Positions 8,303 to 15,078 of a stretch of 27,438 nucleotides of DNA are shown here, in pieces. The DNA is taken from positions 1-27,438 of IMG/VR virus record IMGVR_UViG_3300008120_008032; one strand, written 5' to 3'. Below the pieces are notes generated by a model, which saw only the letters and a list, made by a program, of their open reading frames with translations, made no database searches and was not told the DNA's origin. Source of the DNA: a virus. Numbering within the stretch: the stretch's first letter is position 1; each line of letters opens with the position of its first letter. The position numbers and the translations under genes are program-made.

Positions 8303-8514
8303 TAGTTGAAAAAAAGAGGCACATAGCCAAAACTATAAGTTATAGGGTCATAAGTTCTGGCATTGGATTCATTGTTATGTATTTCGCCACAGGAAGTATA
8401 AAAGCAGGAGCAATATTCTCGATTGCTGAACTTGTCTATAAACCCCTTCAATACTATATCCATGAGCGAGTATGGTATAGGTATATAAAATTTGGATTAA
8501 AGAAAGAACAGTAA
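8299..8514 (+). CDS. DUF2061 two-helix membrane protein
   Basis: This 71-aa protein matches the DUF2061 pattern: an N-terminal KTISYRVISSGIGFIVMYFATG helix, then AGAIFSIAELVYKPLQYYIHERVW. The K-T-x-S-x-R and Y-x-H-E-R-x-W signatures are both visible. The family often occurs beside, or fused to, sulfate-activation enzymes. Two membrane helices are likely, with both ends basic. It starts 4 nt before the end of the nucleotidyltransferase gene, so it is the third gene of a coupled cassette. A role in sulfate entry or in anchoring the activation enzymes has been guessed for such proteins, but I do not know of proof. Confidence 0.8.
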   Translation: MIVEKKRHIAKTISYRVISSGIGFIVMYFATGSIKAGAIFSIAELVYKPLQYYIHERVWYRYIKFGLKKEQ

Positions 8515-8535
8515 TGTTTTTTTGATTAAAATACC

Positions 8536-8543
8536 TATTTTTG
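8536..8543 (+). promoter_or_regulatory. Bacteroidota-type -7 box for the 8579-13704 operon
   Basis: TATTTTTG fits TAnnTTTG and lies 35 nt upstream of the first ATG of the operon. A clear -33 TTTG at the usual distance is not present (a T-run lies near 8516-8524). The gap 8515-8578 holds nothing else that I recognise. Confidence 0.45.
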
Positions 8544-8578
8544 ATATGGTTATGCGACTTCGTGCTAAATGAAAATTT

Positions 8579-8869
8579 ATGGCTGCAGAAGTTGCGGATT
8601 TATTGTATATAAAGCAAATGCTTGTCCAACTATCCGAAAAACAGGATAGCATGAATGACAGGCTTAATGACATTGATACGCACCTAACTAAAATTTCCAC
8701 AACAGTTATTGGAGATGAAAAGTTTGGTCACAAGGGATTGGTATCTCAAGTTGCCAAACTAAATAAGTATGTTGACAACGACAAGATTAGGAACGCTAAA
8801 ATTGTTGGAGGTCTTGGCGTAGTCGGTATGCTATGGACAATATTTTTAAAATGGTTTGCAAGTAAATAA
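8579..8869 (+). CDS. Coiled-coil protein with C-terminal membrane anchor (XhlA-like)
   Basis: This 96-aa protein has an amphipathic helical N-terminal part (residues 5 to about 45) with heptad-like spacing (MLVQLSEKQDSMNDRLNDID). A short middle part follows, then one membrane helix at about 74-92 (KIVGGLGVVGMLWTIFLKWF). This layout resembles XhlA-type lysis accessory proteins and other tail-anchored phage proteins. It is the first gene after a promoter-like box and heads a series of tethered proteins. It could be a holin accessory or a minor membrane protein of the virion. No catalytic motif is visible. The match is by architecture only. Confidence 0.6.
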   Translation: MAAEVADLLYIKQMLVQLSEKQDSMNDRLNDIDTHLTKISTTVIGDEKFGHKGLVSQVAKLNKYVDNDKIRNAKIVGGLGVVGMLWTIFLKWFASK

Positions 8870-8874
8870 TCAAA

Positions 8875-9234
8875 ATGAAAAATCAAGGAGTAAAAATAGC
8901 ATTAATAATTTTTGGAGTACTTGCATTAGGGGCAGGTGCTTATTTTATATTCAAACCTAAGAAAGATGATTTACTAGATGACAATGATGACAAAGATGAT
9001 AAGGATGACAAAGATGATGATGATAAGAAATTTGAAAAGTATATAATTGCTACACAAAAGGGCAATCTAAATTTGAGAGATATTCCCTCTACAAGTGGCA
9101 ACATAAAACAATCATTACCAAAAGGAACTGAAATACTTGCTAGACCTAGCGAAAAGGAAGGATGGCATGAAGTAAGTGATGATGGTAAAAAAATAGTTGG
9201 ATTTGTTTCATCTCAATACATAACAAAAAAATAA
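8875..9234 (+). CDS. Membrane-anchored SH3b-domain protein
   Basis: This 119-aa protein has three parts. A membrane helix spans residues 7-26 (KIALIIFGVLALGAGAYFIF). A highly acidic Asp/Lys linker spans about 30-53. A bacterial SH3 domain spans about 55-118, with the typical LNLRDIPST (start of the fold), a LPKGTEIL turn, GWHEVS and the closing GFVSSQYI. Bacterial SH3 domains usually bind cell-wall peptides or glycans, so the protein would be fixed in a membrane with its domain reaching toward peptidoglycan. It has no catalytic residues. It begins 5 nt after the preceding gene, and the next gene follows within 3 nt. Confidence 0.8.
   Translation: MKNQGVKIALIIFGVLALGAGAYFIFKPKKDDLLDDNDDKDDKDDKDDDDKKFEKYIIATQKGNLNLRDIPSTSGNIKQSLPKGTEILARPSEKEGWHEVSDDGKKIVGFVSSQYITKK
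8971..9027 (+). repeat. GATGACAAA-type coding repeat (acidic linker)
   Basis: Imperfect 6-9-bp repeats of GATGAC and AAAGAT encode an Asp/Lys tract between the membrane helix and the SH3b domain of the 8875 gene. The repeat stays in frame and probably acts as a flexible, charged spacer. Confidence 0.6.
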
Positions 9235-9237
9235 AAA

Positions 9238-9441
9238 ATGAATAACGGTTTAAAATGGGCATTGGTTAGCCTACCAATTTTAGTTGGGGGATTCATTGTA
9301 TATAGAACTCTTACTAAAGAACAAAGAGAAGCGAAAAAAAAGGCAAAAGAACAAGGAGGTAATAACACACCTATAATCACTAGTGGTGGTGGTAGCGGTA
9401 GTGGTAGTGGTAGTGGTAGTGGTGGGAAGTCGTGGTTCTAA
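9238..9441 (+). CDS. Membrane-anchored N-terminal part of a frameshifted peptidoglycan-binding protein
   Basis: This 67-aa reading frame has one membrane helix (residues about 4-22, LKWALVSLPILVGGFIVY), a basic Glu/Lys stretch, and a Gly/Ser tail encoded by GGTAGT repeats. It then stops at 9439-9441. The downstream peptidoglycan-binding domain continues at once in the next frame and lacks its own credible start. A +1 shift within about 9421-9441 would join them into one protein of about 230 aa with the same plan as its neighbours: anchor, linker, wall-binding domain. This could be programmed frameshifting, a real inactivating mutation, or a sequencing error. Confidence 0.65.
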   Translation: MNNGLKWALVSLPILVGGFIVYRTLTKEQREAKKKAKEQGGNNTPIITSGGGSGSGSGSGSGGKSWF

Positions 9442-9934
9442 GGTAAAGGAATTACAACAAGCAATAGTTGATGATGGACAACCTAATGTAGTTTCTTTAT
9501 TGGGTAAAAATCCTACTGATGGTCAATTTGGAACAGGTACAGAGAAGGCAGTAAAAGCACTTTTAGGTAAAACTAAAATAGATTCTCAAGCAGACATTGA
9601 TAAAATAAAAGGTCTTAAAGCAACAAGAAGTTCTCAACAAAATACTATAAACAAGCAAATTGAGAGAATTGCACTTGCAAATAGATTAATTGCAACATTT
9701 AATAGTAATCCATCCGCATACTATTTCTATTCCGTTAGAAGGCATAGTGGAACTGTGGGAAATGTGACCTCTGATGGTAGACAAGTTAGAAGTGCTACTA
9801 AAGTTTGGCAAGATGGAGAAAAGGTAGGGTTCACTAGATATGCAAAATTCAAAGTGGATAGAGTAGGTAATATCACAGCGACAGATGGAGATAAGTTTGC
9901 ATTTTTTAACCCAGAATGGGTGGAAGTAAAATAA
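9383..9934 (+). CDS. Peptidoglycan-binding-domain part, in +1 frame to the 9238 gene
   Basis: This frame is open from 9383, but its first 14 or so codons are only the Gly/Ser repeat read out of frame as valines, so the GTG there is not a believable start. The meaningful part begins at about 9426 (GSRGSKVKELQQAI). It shows a PG_binding_1-like pattern (LQQAIVDDG, then DGQFGTGTEKAVKALLG), a helical part with AnRL-type repeats, and a C-terminal beta-rich region ending FFNPEWVEV. The domain should bind peptidoglycan. It probably forms one protein with the 9238 membrane anchor after a +1 shift. Confidence 0.6.
   Translation: MVVVAVVVVVVVVVGSRGSKVKELQQAIVDDGQPNVVSLLGKNPTDGQFGTGTEKAVKALLGKTKIDSQADIDKIKGLKATRSSQQNTINKQIERIALANRLIATFNSNPSAYYFYSVRRHSGTVGNVTSDGRQVRSATKVWQDGEKVGFTRYAKFKVDRVGNITATDGDKFAFFNPEWVEVK
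9391..9420 (+). repeat. Five tandem GGTAGY hexamers
   Basis: GGTAGC is followed by four GGTAGT units, then GGTGGG. The hexamer encodes Gly-Ser. Gain or loss of whole units keeps the frame, so hexamer slippage alone cannot explain or repair the nearby frameshift. Confidence 0.85.
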
Positions 9935-9944
9935 AAATATAGTC

Positions 9945-10409
9945 ATGAAAAAAGATAATACACTTTTATGGGTTGGATTAGGTAGTGTCCTCGTTGTAGG
10001 GGTCGTTCTCTTTTTTGTTTTAAGGAATCCAAATAAAAAGGGGAAGGACAAAAATGCAAAAGGTGACAAGCCTGAAATTGATGTTTTAGGAGAAGGTGAT
10101 ATAACCGCAGAAGGGAATAACATCGTTGTAGGGGATAAAAAAATAAAAATTGACCCTAATCAATTTAAGATTGATTTTGAGAAAGTAAAGCAAATCCTTG
10201 CTCAACCTGTATCTAAAGAAAAGAAGTATGAGATACTAAAGCAATCTGGTATTTCGGATAAAACGCTCACACTAGTTAAAAATGCGGATGCCGCGGAGCA
10301 ACAAAAGAAATTAAGCCTTGCTATAAAGAATATTCAACAAAAAGAAAGAGATGCAGAGTTTGAAAGACTTACAGGTATTAAGCCTCGTAAGTTCAATCTA
10401 GGTGTGTAA
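9945..10409 (+). CDS. N-terminally membrane-anchored protein of unknown function
   Basis: This 154-aa protein has a membrane helix at residues 7-26 (LLWVGLGSVLVVGVVLFFVL) followed by a basic linker (NPNKKGKDKNAKGDK). A short beta-rich segment comes next (EGDITAEGNNIVVGDKKIKIDP). The helical C-terminal half (about 75-140) has the EKKYEILKQSGISDKTLTLVKNAD pattern, reminiscent of a small helical bundle. I do not recognise a family. The plan matches its neighbours: a single anchor, a charged linker and a soluble domain. A virion membrane protein or a host-envelope protein are both possible. Confidence 0.65.
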   Translation: MKKDNTLLWVGLGSVLVVGVVLFFVLRNPNKKGKDKNAKGDKPEIDVLGEGDITAEGNNIVVGDKKIKIDPNQFKIDFEKVKQILAQPVSKEKKYEILKQSGISDKTLTLVKNADAAEQQKKLSLAIKNIQQKERDAEFERLTGIKPRKFNLGV

Positions 10410-10422
10410 GGTAAAAAAGAAG

Positions 10423-10890
10423 ATGATAGTAATAAGGGCGGTGAATATCCTCAAAATAGAGGATTATATAAAGTGTGCATGGAAAGGAGATAGTGAGTTA
10501 GATAAGTTCTATGACAGGTCACTACAAAGGAGAACCCTAGAGGGGATGGTGAAAGATACGAGTCGAAAGATTCGTGATATGATGGAACTTGATGAACAAC
10601 TATCCCTACTAGGAATCGAATTTGAAAGCAAATCGATTGGGTTTATCGTTTTAAGCGAGAAACTATCGATGCTTTATAGTTTTGGTATTAATGTAGAGTA
10701 TAGAAAAAAGGATATACTTAGTTCTATATTTAACTATATTAAGGCAAAACTAAAATATGAATTTTATAGTGTTATGTATGAATACAATACGAGGGCGATT
10801 AAATGGCTATGTAGTTGTGGCTTAGAAATTGACCCCTTGTTAAAACCATCACACAATACTATTTACTTAAAATATGATATATGCCAGTAA
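10423..10890 (+). CDS. GNAT-like acyltransferase-fold protein
   Basis: This 155-aa protein resembles small phage GNAT-fold proteins. The strand FESKSIGFIVLSEKLSMLYSFGINVEYRKKDI fits beta4 and beta5 with the acetyl-CoA-binding turn that follows (the expected R/Q-x-x-G-x-G/A is degenerate here). A helix then ends in NTRAIKWLCSCGLEI, the usual C-terminal N-x-x-A-x-x-W/L-x-x-x-G-F motif. An upstream in-frame GTG at 10402 overlaps the previous gene. I chose ATG at 10423 because it follows a purine-rich AAAAAAGAAG and leaves a normal gap. It is the only clearly soluble protein in this part of the operon. The substrate is unknown. Confidence 0.6.
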   Translation: MIVIRAVNILKIEDYIKCAWKGDSELDKFYDRSLQRRTLEGMVKDTSRKIRDMMELDEQLSLLGIEFESKSIGFIVLSEKLSMLYSFGINVEYRKKDILSSIFNYIKAKLKYEFYSVMYEYNTRAIKWLCSCGLEIDPLLKPSHNTIYLKYDICQ

Positions 10891-11210
10891 GTGCATCATT
10901 AGCAGTAGTAAGTGCGGGTACTCAAATAGCGAGTACCGTAGCGGGTATTAAGGACATGAATAAGCGTAGGGATATAGAAATGGCTATATCTCGACTTAGT
11001 GCTGACGACCAAAAGAAGTTAAATCAAAAAATCGCTAGGGCACAAAACCAAAACGAGAGGCTTAACATACTTGCGGAGGAAATCACTAAAGTTCAAATTG
11101 AGCAACTCAAAGAAAAAAGAAAAAAGGAAACCACCACTGCTATCATAATCATTGGAGGTTCTCTAGTTTTACTAGTTGCTGTATTTTTATTAACTCGTTC
11201 AAAAGATTAA
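10881..11210 (+). CDS. Coiled-coil protein with C-terminal membrane anchor
   Basis: This 109-aa protein begins with a small-residue-rich, alanine/valine segment (residues 3-23). It continues with a long charged helix (about 24-80, DIEMAISRLSADDQKKLNQKIARAQ and onward) and ends in one strong membrane helix (about 87-104, AIIIIGGSLVLLVAVFLL) plus RSKD. It overlaps the GNAT-like gene by 10 nt. The tail-anchored form is the mirror image of the N-terminally anchored neighbours. No enzyme motif is visible and I do not recognise a family. Confidence 0.65.
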   Translation: MPVSASLAVVSAGTQIASTVAGIKDMNKRRDIEMAISRLSADDQKKLNQKIARAQNQNERLNILAEEITKVQIEQLKEKRKKETTTAIIIIGGSLVLLVAVFLLTRSKD

Positions 11211-11211
11211 G

Positions 11212-11565
11212 ATGGGCAATGAAACATTAACAAGAGGTGAGGGTCAAATAGTTCTTGATGATATTAAAAAAGAAATCAAGAGATTAGATGCTTTAATTAA
11301 AGAAAAGAAAATAGTTGGTGCAACAGTAGAAATACTAGATGAGAAAAAAGATTTACTACAAAAGCAAATCGATGCTATCTTAAAAAAGGGTGGTTTAATA
11401 ACAGAGGAGGACTACAATAAATCATACAACCTAATTAGAGGGCAAGAGGAAAAGGAATTGCTTGACCTTAGTAAAAAGGCTAAGAGAAGGATTATAATGT
11501 TTGCCCTAATTGGATTAGGTATTATTGGTGCTTATTATTTACTCGCAAAAAAAGAAACAAAATGA
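11212..11565 (+). CDS. Helical protein with C-terminal membrane anchor
   Basis: This 117-aa protein consists of charged helices (residues 5-55, rich in Lys/Glu/Asp with Leu/Ile heptads), an LITEEDYNKSYNLIR segment that resembles a SHOCT-like short helix-loop, and a membrane helix near 94-110 (IIMFALIGLGIIGAYYLLA). It starts 1 nt after the preceding gene, and its stop overlaps the next start by 4 nt. A short oligomerisation domain hung on a membrane helix is a reasonable reading. Function is unknown. Confidence 0.65.
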   Translation: MGNETLTRGEGQIVLDDIKKEIKRLDALIKEKKIVGATVEILDEKKDLLQKQIDAILKKGGLITEEDYNKSYNLIRGQEEKELLDLSKKAKRRIIMFALIGLGIIGAYYLLAKKETK

Positions 11566-11906
11566 ATGATAACATAAAGAAGGCGATTGTTGTAATTGGA
11601 GGAGGTGTTCTCCTTTTTTGGCTTGTAAAGGATTTTGGAATCATGGGTAAGGAGAAGAAAAAAACTAAGAAAGAAGATGAGCCAAACATCGACCCAAAAG
11701 AATTAAAGAATAAAAGAAAGGCTAACGCATTTGTGGCAGTTAAGGCTTACATAGATGCCATCAATAATAGAGAGAGCGAGAAAGCACTTGATGAACTCAA
11801 TCGTGAATTTGCAAAAGAATTGAAAGTGAGGGTTTATCGTAGAAGCAAGGATGGTGTTATTGTAGCAACTGACCTACAAGGAAATGTTATTTTGGAGAAT
11901 AAATAA
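11562..11906 (+). CDS. N-terminally membrane-anchored protein of unknown function
   Basis: This 114-aa protein has a membrane helix at residues 7-23 (AIVVIGGGVLLFWLVKDF), then a very basic and acidic linker (KEKKKTKKEDEPNIDPKELKNKRK). A small soluble domain (about 52-113) follows, ending in two beta strands (RVYRRSKDGVIVATDLQGNVILEN). The start overlaps the previous gene by 4 nt, and the stop shares one base with the next ATG (TAATG), so expression is coupled. No family is recognised. Confidence 0.65.
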   Translation: MNDNIKKAIVVIGGGVLLFWLVKDFGIMGKEKKKTKKEDEPNIDPKELKNKRKANAFVAVKAYIDAINNRESEKALDELNREFAKELKVRVYRRSKDGVIVATDLQGNVILENK

Positions 11907-12550
11907 TGAAAAGGATTCCTACTTGGGTATATGTGTGGGTTGCTACCGCAATAGGAGTGGGTCTTTTTCTTGCTTTTAGAAATAAGCCTAAAAAACCTAA
12001 GAAAGTTTTATTCGTAGGAGATTCTATTACTGCTATTGAGTTTAATGGTAAGCCAACAGGAACTTATCCCTTAATCATAAGGAAGCAAAACCCTAGTTTA
12101 ATTATTGATGTACTAGCGGTGGGTGGGAAAACAACAAAATGGATGCTTGAAAACCTACCTAGCAAAATTGGTAATGGTTATGATAGGGTATACATATATG
12201 GTGGAGTCAATGATGCTTTTAGCAACGCCAATCTAGATGGGGTAGTGGCAAATGTTCAAAAGATGGTTGATATTGTAAAGAGTAATGGTGCAACCCCCTA
12301 TGTAGTTCTAGGATATGAGCCTAATGGATTCATGGAGTATAAAAAAATGCCTACTACTAGGTATGTGGGAACGAAAGAAGGCTATATACCATTAATCGCT
12401 AGATACAAGGAATTGCAGTCAAAATACTTAAATGTAAAGGGTGCTATCTTTGTACCTAAATTTCAATTAGGGTCTAACACTAGTGATGGAACACATCCAA
12501 ATGGTAAAGGACAATCAATTATTGCTAACGATATAATGAATACATTTTAA
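11906..12550 (+). CDS. Membrane-anchored SGNH/GDSL-type hydrolase
   Basis: This 214-aa protein has an N-terminal membrane helix (residues 7-24), a short basic linker (NKPKKPKK) and an SGNH hydrolase domain. Block I is VLFVGDSIT (34-42, nucleophile Ser40). The block II glycine is in AVGGKTTKWM (Gly73/74). Block III is YIYGGVNDAF (97-105, Asn102), and block V is SDGTHPNGKG (193-202, Asp194 and His197). All catalytic positions are present. The family cleaves esters, including O-acetyl groups on peptidoglycan or polysaccharide. Anchored here beside wall-binding proteins, it may de-acetylate or de-esterify a host envelope glycan. Substrate is inferred only. Confidence 0.85.
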   Translation: MKRIPTWVYVWVATAIGVGLFLAFRNKPKKPKKVLFVGDSITAIEFNGKPTGTYPLIIRKQNPSLIIDVLAVGGKTTKWMLENLPSKIGNGYDRVYIYGGVNDAFSNANLDGVVANVQKMVDIVKSNGATPYVVLGYEPNGFMEYKKMPTTRYVGTKEGYIPLIARYKELQSKYLNVKGAIFVPKFQLGSNTSDGTHPNGKGQSIIANDIMNTF

Positions 12551-12552
12551 TT

Positions 12553-13020
12553 GTGCCATCATTTGCAGTAACCATAACAATCACAACCACACCAGCGGTA
12601 GCAGTCACTGCTAGTAATGTAACCTATGATGAAATTCGTAGGTCGTTGGGGGATTATGTGTACTTAGTAGAGAGGGTTTACCTATTTAGTAATAGTTTTC
12701 AACAAATAAATGGTGTCGTTAAGTACGAACATTATAATGTAGATGGAAATATTGTTGTAGAAAACTTAACTCCTACAATAGACCCGTATCAAACTCAAAA
12801 ATCATTATTCTATGATACAAAAAAGTTTGATGTAATTTTAGATGGACAAAGTAGTTTGGATTTTGATTTATTACCAAATGCAGAGATAAAATTAGAGTTT
12901 TTCACAAATAGATTGGCTAAAAGAGATGCTCTTGACATACTTACTCCTAACAACTTTAAGACTCTTGAGAGTTCGATGGGCAGATTCTCTTTTTTTGAGG
13001 ATTGGGAAACTCAACTATAA
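12553..13020 (+). CDS. Probable minor structural protein, beta-rich
   Basis: This 155-aa protein starts at GTG 12553, 2 nt after the preceding stop. An ATG alternative would remove the Thr/Val-rich start (FAVTITITTTPAVAVTASNV), which looks like part of the fold. The rest alternates short beta strands (VERVYLFSNSFQQINGVVKYEHYNVDG) and ends with FFEDWETQL. No signal or membrane helix is visible. The Thr/Ser/Asn-rich, strand-dense composition and its position between tethered proteins and another beta-rich protein suggest a virion surface or vertex component. I do not recognise a family. Confidence 0.6.
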   Translation: MPSFAVTITITTTPAVAVTASNVTYDEIRRSLGDYVYLVERVYLFSNSFQQINGVVKYEHYNVDGNIVVENLTPTIDPYQTQKSLFYDTKKFDVILDGQSSLDFDLLPNAEIKLEFFTNRLAKRDALDILTPNNFKTLESSMGRFSFFEDWETQL

Positions 13021-13029
13021 TTTATTGAA

Positions 13030-13704
13030 ATGGCTAAAGAATATATTTCTATAAACATCAAGAATAATACAAATGGTAAGATACCCATGAGTATCATGAG
13101 TAATCCTTCCAATTTAACTGATATATCTAATCAAACTACAGAATATAGTTGGGATGTAACTACGCTATCAATAACAACTGAAAATTTTGTAGTTATAGAA
13201 TATAGACCCAATGCCTTAGTAGATTTTGATTCGTATAGTACTCCACTTCTAACCCCAACTTTGCAAGGGGTTTTAGATGCCCTAAATACATTAGGTATAG
13301 GTTCATTCTTTTCTACTACTAGCGGTGGTAATACCTATATTAAGAACTATGACAATGATTATGTCTTTGGGCAATTAGATGTATTTGACTCAACTGGCAC
13401 TGTTGTTACATGGAATGTTAATTGTATTGGTACAACAGGTAATAATGATGTTCAATGTGGATTTTTCTTTATATCTCAATCAAATCCTTATAATGCTAGT
13501 ACAACTGTGCCTGTATCTTTTAGTGGGCAACAAGTTGATATTACTGGCGTAACATCAAATCAACCTACAACGAAGATTAAGATTAAAAATCTTACCACTA
13601 ATACTTTTATACTAAACACAGGACTTGGGTCTGGTGTTGCGTATACCTATTCATTTAACGCAATATATGGTAACGCATACCTAATTGATATTTATGATTT
13701 TTGA
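13030..13704 (+). CDS. Probable structural/surface protein, Thr/Asn-rich
   Basis: This 224-aa protein is rich in Thr, Ser, Asn and Gly and nearly lacks helices. It begins with ISINIKNNTNGKIPMSIMSNPSNL and contains a second similar unit near 184-200 (TKIKIKNLTTNTFILNT), so the fold may contain a repeated small beta unit. LQGVLDALNTLGIGSFF (about 79-95) is the only clear helix. The composition is typical of phage capsid or spike proteins, and such Ser/Thr-rich beta proteins are the usual targets of autotransporter-type heptosyltransferases. It is the last gene of the operon and ends back-to-back with recT on the other strand, with no visible terminator between them. Confidence 0.6.
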   Translation: MAKEYISINIKNNTNGKIPMSIMSNPSNLTDISNQTTEYSWDVTTLSITTENFVVIEYRPNALVDFDSYSTPLLTPTLQGVLDALNTLGIGSFFSTTSGGNTYIKNYDNDYVFGQLDVFDSTGTVVTWNVNCIGTTGNNDVQCGFFFISQSNPYNASTTVPVSFSGQQVDITGVTSNQPTTKIKIKNLTTNTFILNTGLGSGVAYTYSFNAIYGNAYLIDIYDF

Positions 13705-14532
13705 TTAGGATTGCTCCTCACTAGAATTAAGTGTTCCATAAATATTCCTATATCTACTTTGCTTGGGATGTCCATTCTCTATAATCTTAACGCCATTATT
13801 TTCATCTAGTGTAATTAAAGACCCACTTTCAATTAGTGAATCCATGCCTATTGCCTTTTTAGAGTAGTAATCTTTGGGTAGCATCTTACTAAGTTGAATA
13901 AGGGCACATTTTCTTTCCATCCATCTATTTGGATTATTCTTATCGTTAAAGTATAGTTCATTAGGAATTTTGCTCATATCTCTAATCGCCTCAATCTCTT
14001 TTCTAGAAACTACTGCAAATTGATATTCTCCTTGTTTATTCTTAGCAACAGCATACGCATGAGTTATAGTATCACTAGTTCTATCTACTTTGAAATTTGG
14101 CTTATGAACAATATTTGGTTCTAACCCATAAACAGGTTGAAACTTATCGCCCTTATAAACGACCTCTGTGTGGATTCTAGTTATATCACCACTCCTCAAA
14201 AGAATACTTACTAATCCCTTGTACCCTATTGTTGGAAATACAGTCATTTTATATCTACCATCACTTTGCCTAATTGATTTAGGTATTAGAAAGAACTCCC
14301 CAATCATATCACTAGGTATGAGTCCTATCTCTGCCCCCGCTAATATTGATGCGAATAAGGATGATGGATTATCTATGAATGATTGAATAAGTTTTTCGTT
14401 CTTTTTAACCTCACTTAATACAACCTCTACAAATTGATTAGTATCTATACCATGTTTGCTTAGTAATAATGGTAAGTGAATGTTTTTATATTTATATAAT
14501 GATGTCTTAAACTCGTTGATAATTTCTTTCAT
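13705..14532 (-). CDS. recT: RecT-family single-strand annealing protein
   Basis: This 275-aa protein matches RecT/Redbeta-type annealases. Family-like blocks are SLFASILAGAEIGLIPS (residues about 58-74), GEFFLIPKSI, TVFPTIGYKGLVSILLRSGDI (about 95-115), ITHAYAVAKNKQGEYQF and VSRKEIEAI. A C-terminal SS-E-E-Q-S acidic tail is present. RecT anneals complementary strands after 5' resection. The likely partner nuclease is encoded at 15079-15867, two small genes upstream in the same operon. It starts one base into the stop of the 102-aa gene before it. Confidence 0.9.
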   Translation of the reverse strand: MKEIINEFKTSLYKYKNIHLPLLLSKHGIDTNQFVEVVLSEVKKNEKLIQSFIDNPSSLFASILAGAEIGLIPSDMIGEFFLIPKSIRQSDGRYKMTVFPTIGYKGLVSILLRSGDITRIHTEVVYKGDKFQPVYGLEPNIVHKPNFKVDRTSDTITHAYAVAKNKQGEYQFAVVSRKEIEAIRDMSKIPNELYFNDKNNPNRWMERKCALIQLSKMLPKDYYSKKAIGMDSLIESGSLITLDENNGVKIIENGHPKQSRYRNIYGTLNSSEEQS

Positions 14533-14840
14533 TAGAATAATTTTAGTTGGTTCTCAATCATCTCCATGCTTATTTCTCCTGCTTTTATTTGTCTTAACTC
14601 CCATTCTCTACCTCTCAACTCAGGCATATTTTCTTGAACCTTTCTCCATACCCTAGAGATAGTTCGCACATTAGAAAGTGTATTAGAGAAAAACATATCG
14701 TAGTAATCCTCTTTTGTTTTCTTTAGTACCCCTAATTCAAAGTCATGGATTGTTTTAATTACTACCATTATATCATCTCTAGCAATTTCATTGTTTCGTA
14801 GTATAGATACTACCAATTTAGTTATGTAACGATTAAGCAT
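14532..14840 (-). CDS. Hypothetical helical protein in the recombination operon
   Basis: This 102-aa protein is predicted helical, with a segment SNVRTISRVWRKVQENMPELRGREWELRQIKAGEISM in its second half. Small phage proteins with such W-R/K-V-Q-E-x-x-P-x-L-R-G patterns commonly occur next to recombination or replication genes, but I cannot name the family. No cysteines or membrane helices are present. It shares one base with recT and lies 2 nt downstream of the 73-aa gene, so it is co-translated with RecT and may be an accessory factor. Confidence 0.65.
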   Translation of the reverse strand: MLNRYITKLVVSILRNNEIARDDIMVVIKTIHDFELGVLKKTKEDYYDMFFSNTLSNVRTISRVWRKVQENMPELRGREWELRQIKAGEISMEMIENQLKLF

Positions 14841-14842
14841 AA

Positions 14843-15064
14843 TTAATTTTTAGGTATTAAAGATTCTCCCGCTGTGGGATTGCCATAAATTTGTAAATCG
14901 TTTTGGTCAACAGTTCTTACCTCGCCTGTGTGATAAAATCGAACAACAAATTGGGGATTAGAGTGAATACTTCCAGCAATCATAAATAATGCTACCCCAT
15001 GACCTAGATGCTTTACTTCAACATCAAATGGGTTCACGATTTCGTGAATAGTTTGAATAATCAT
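14843..15064 (-). CDS. Hypothetical small beta-rich protein
   Basis: This 73-aa protein has alternating strands: VEVKHLGHGVALFMIAGSI, PQFVVRFYHTGEVRTVDQNDLQIYGNP. The latter resembles the small barrel of phage proteins that carry a Y-x-x-G-x-V-x-x-V-x-x-x-D motif, but I do not assign a family. It lies between the nuclease and the 102-aa gene in the recombination operon, with gaps of 14 and 2 nt. No catalytic or metal-binding residues stand out. Confidence 0.55.
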   Translation of the reverse strand: MIIQTIHEIVNPFDVEVKHLGHGVALFMIAGSIHSNPQFVVRFYHTGEVRTVDQNDLQIYGNPTAGESLIPKN

Positions 15065-15078
15065 AAATGTATGTTTTA

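Noticed and set aside
8179-8463. Minus-strand 94-aa ORF
   Set aside because: Antisense to the nucleotidyltransferase and DUF2061 genes, which carry clear family motifs.
9383-9425. Valine-rich start of the 183-aa frame
   Set aside because: It is merely the GGTAGT repeat read out of frame. The GTG is not a credible start, so I treat the downstream domain as the +1 continuation of the 9238 gene.
9686-10123. Minus-strand 145-aa ORF
   Set aside because: It lies antisense across the end of the peptidoglycan-binding frame and the start of the 9945 gene, both better supported.
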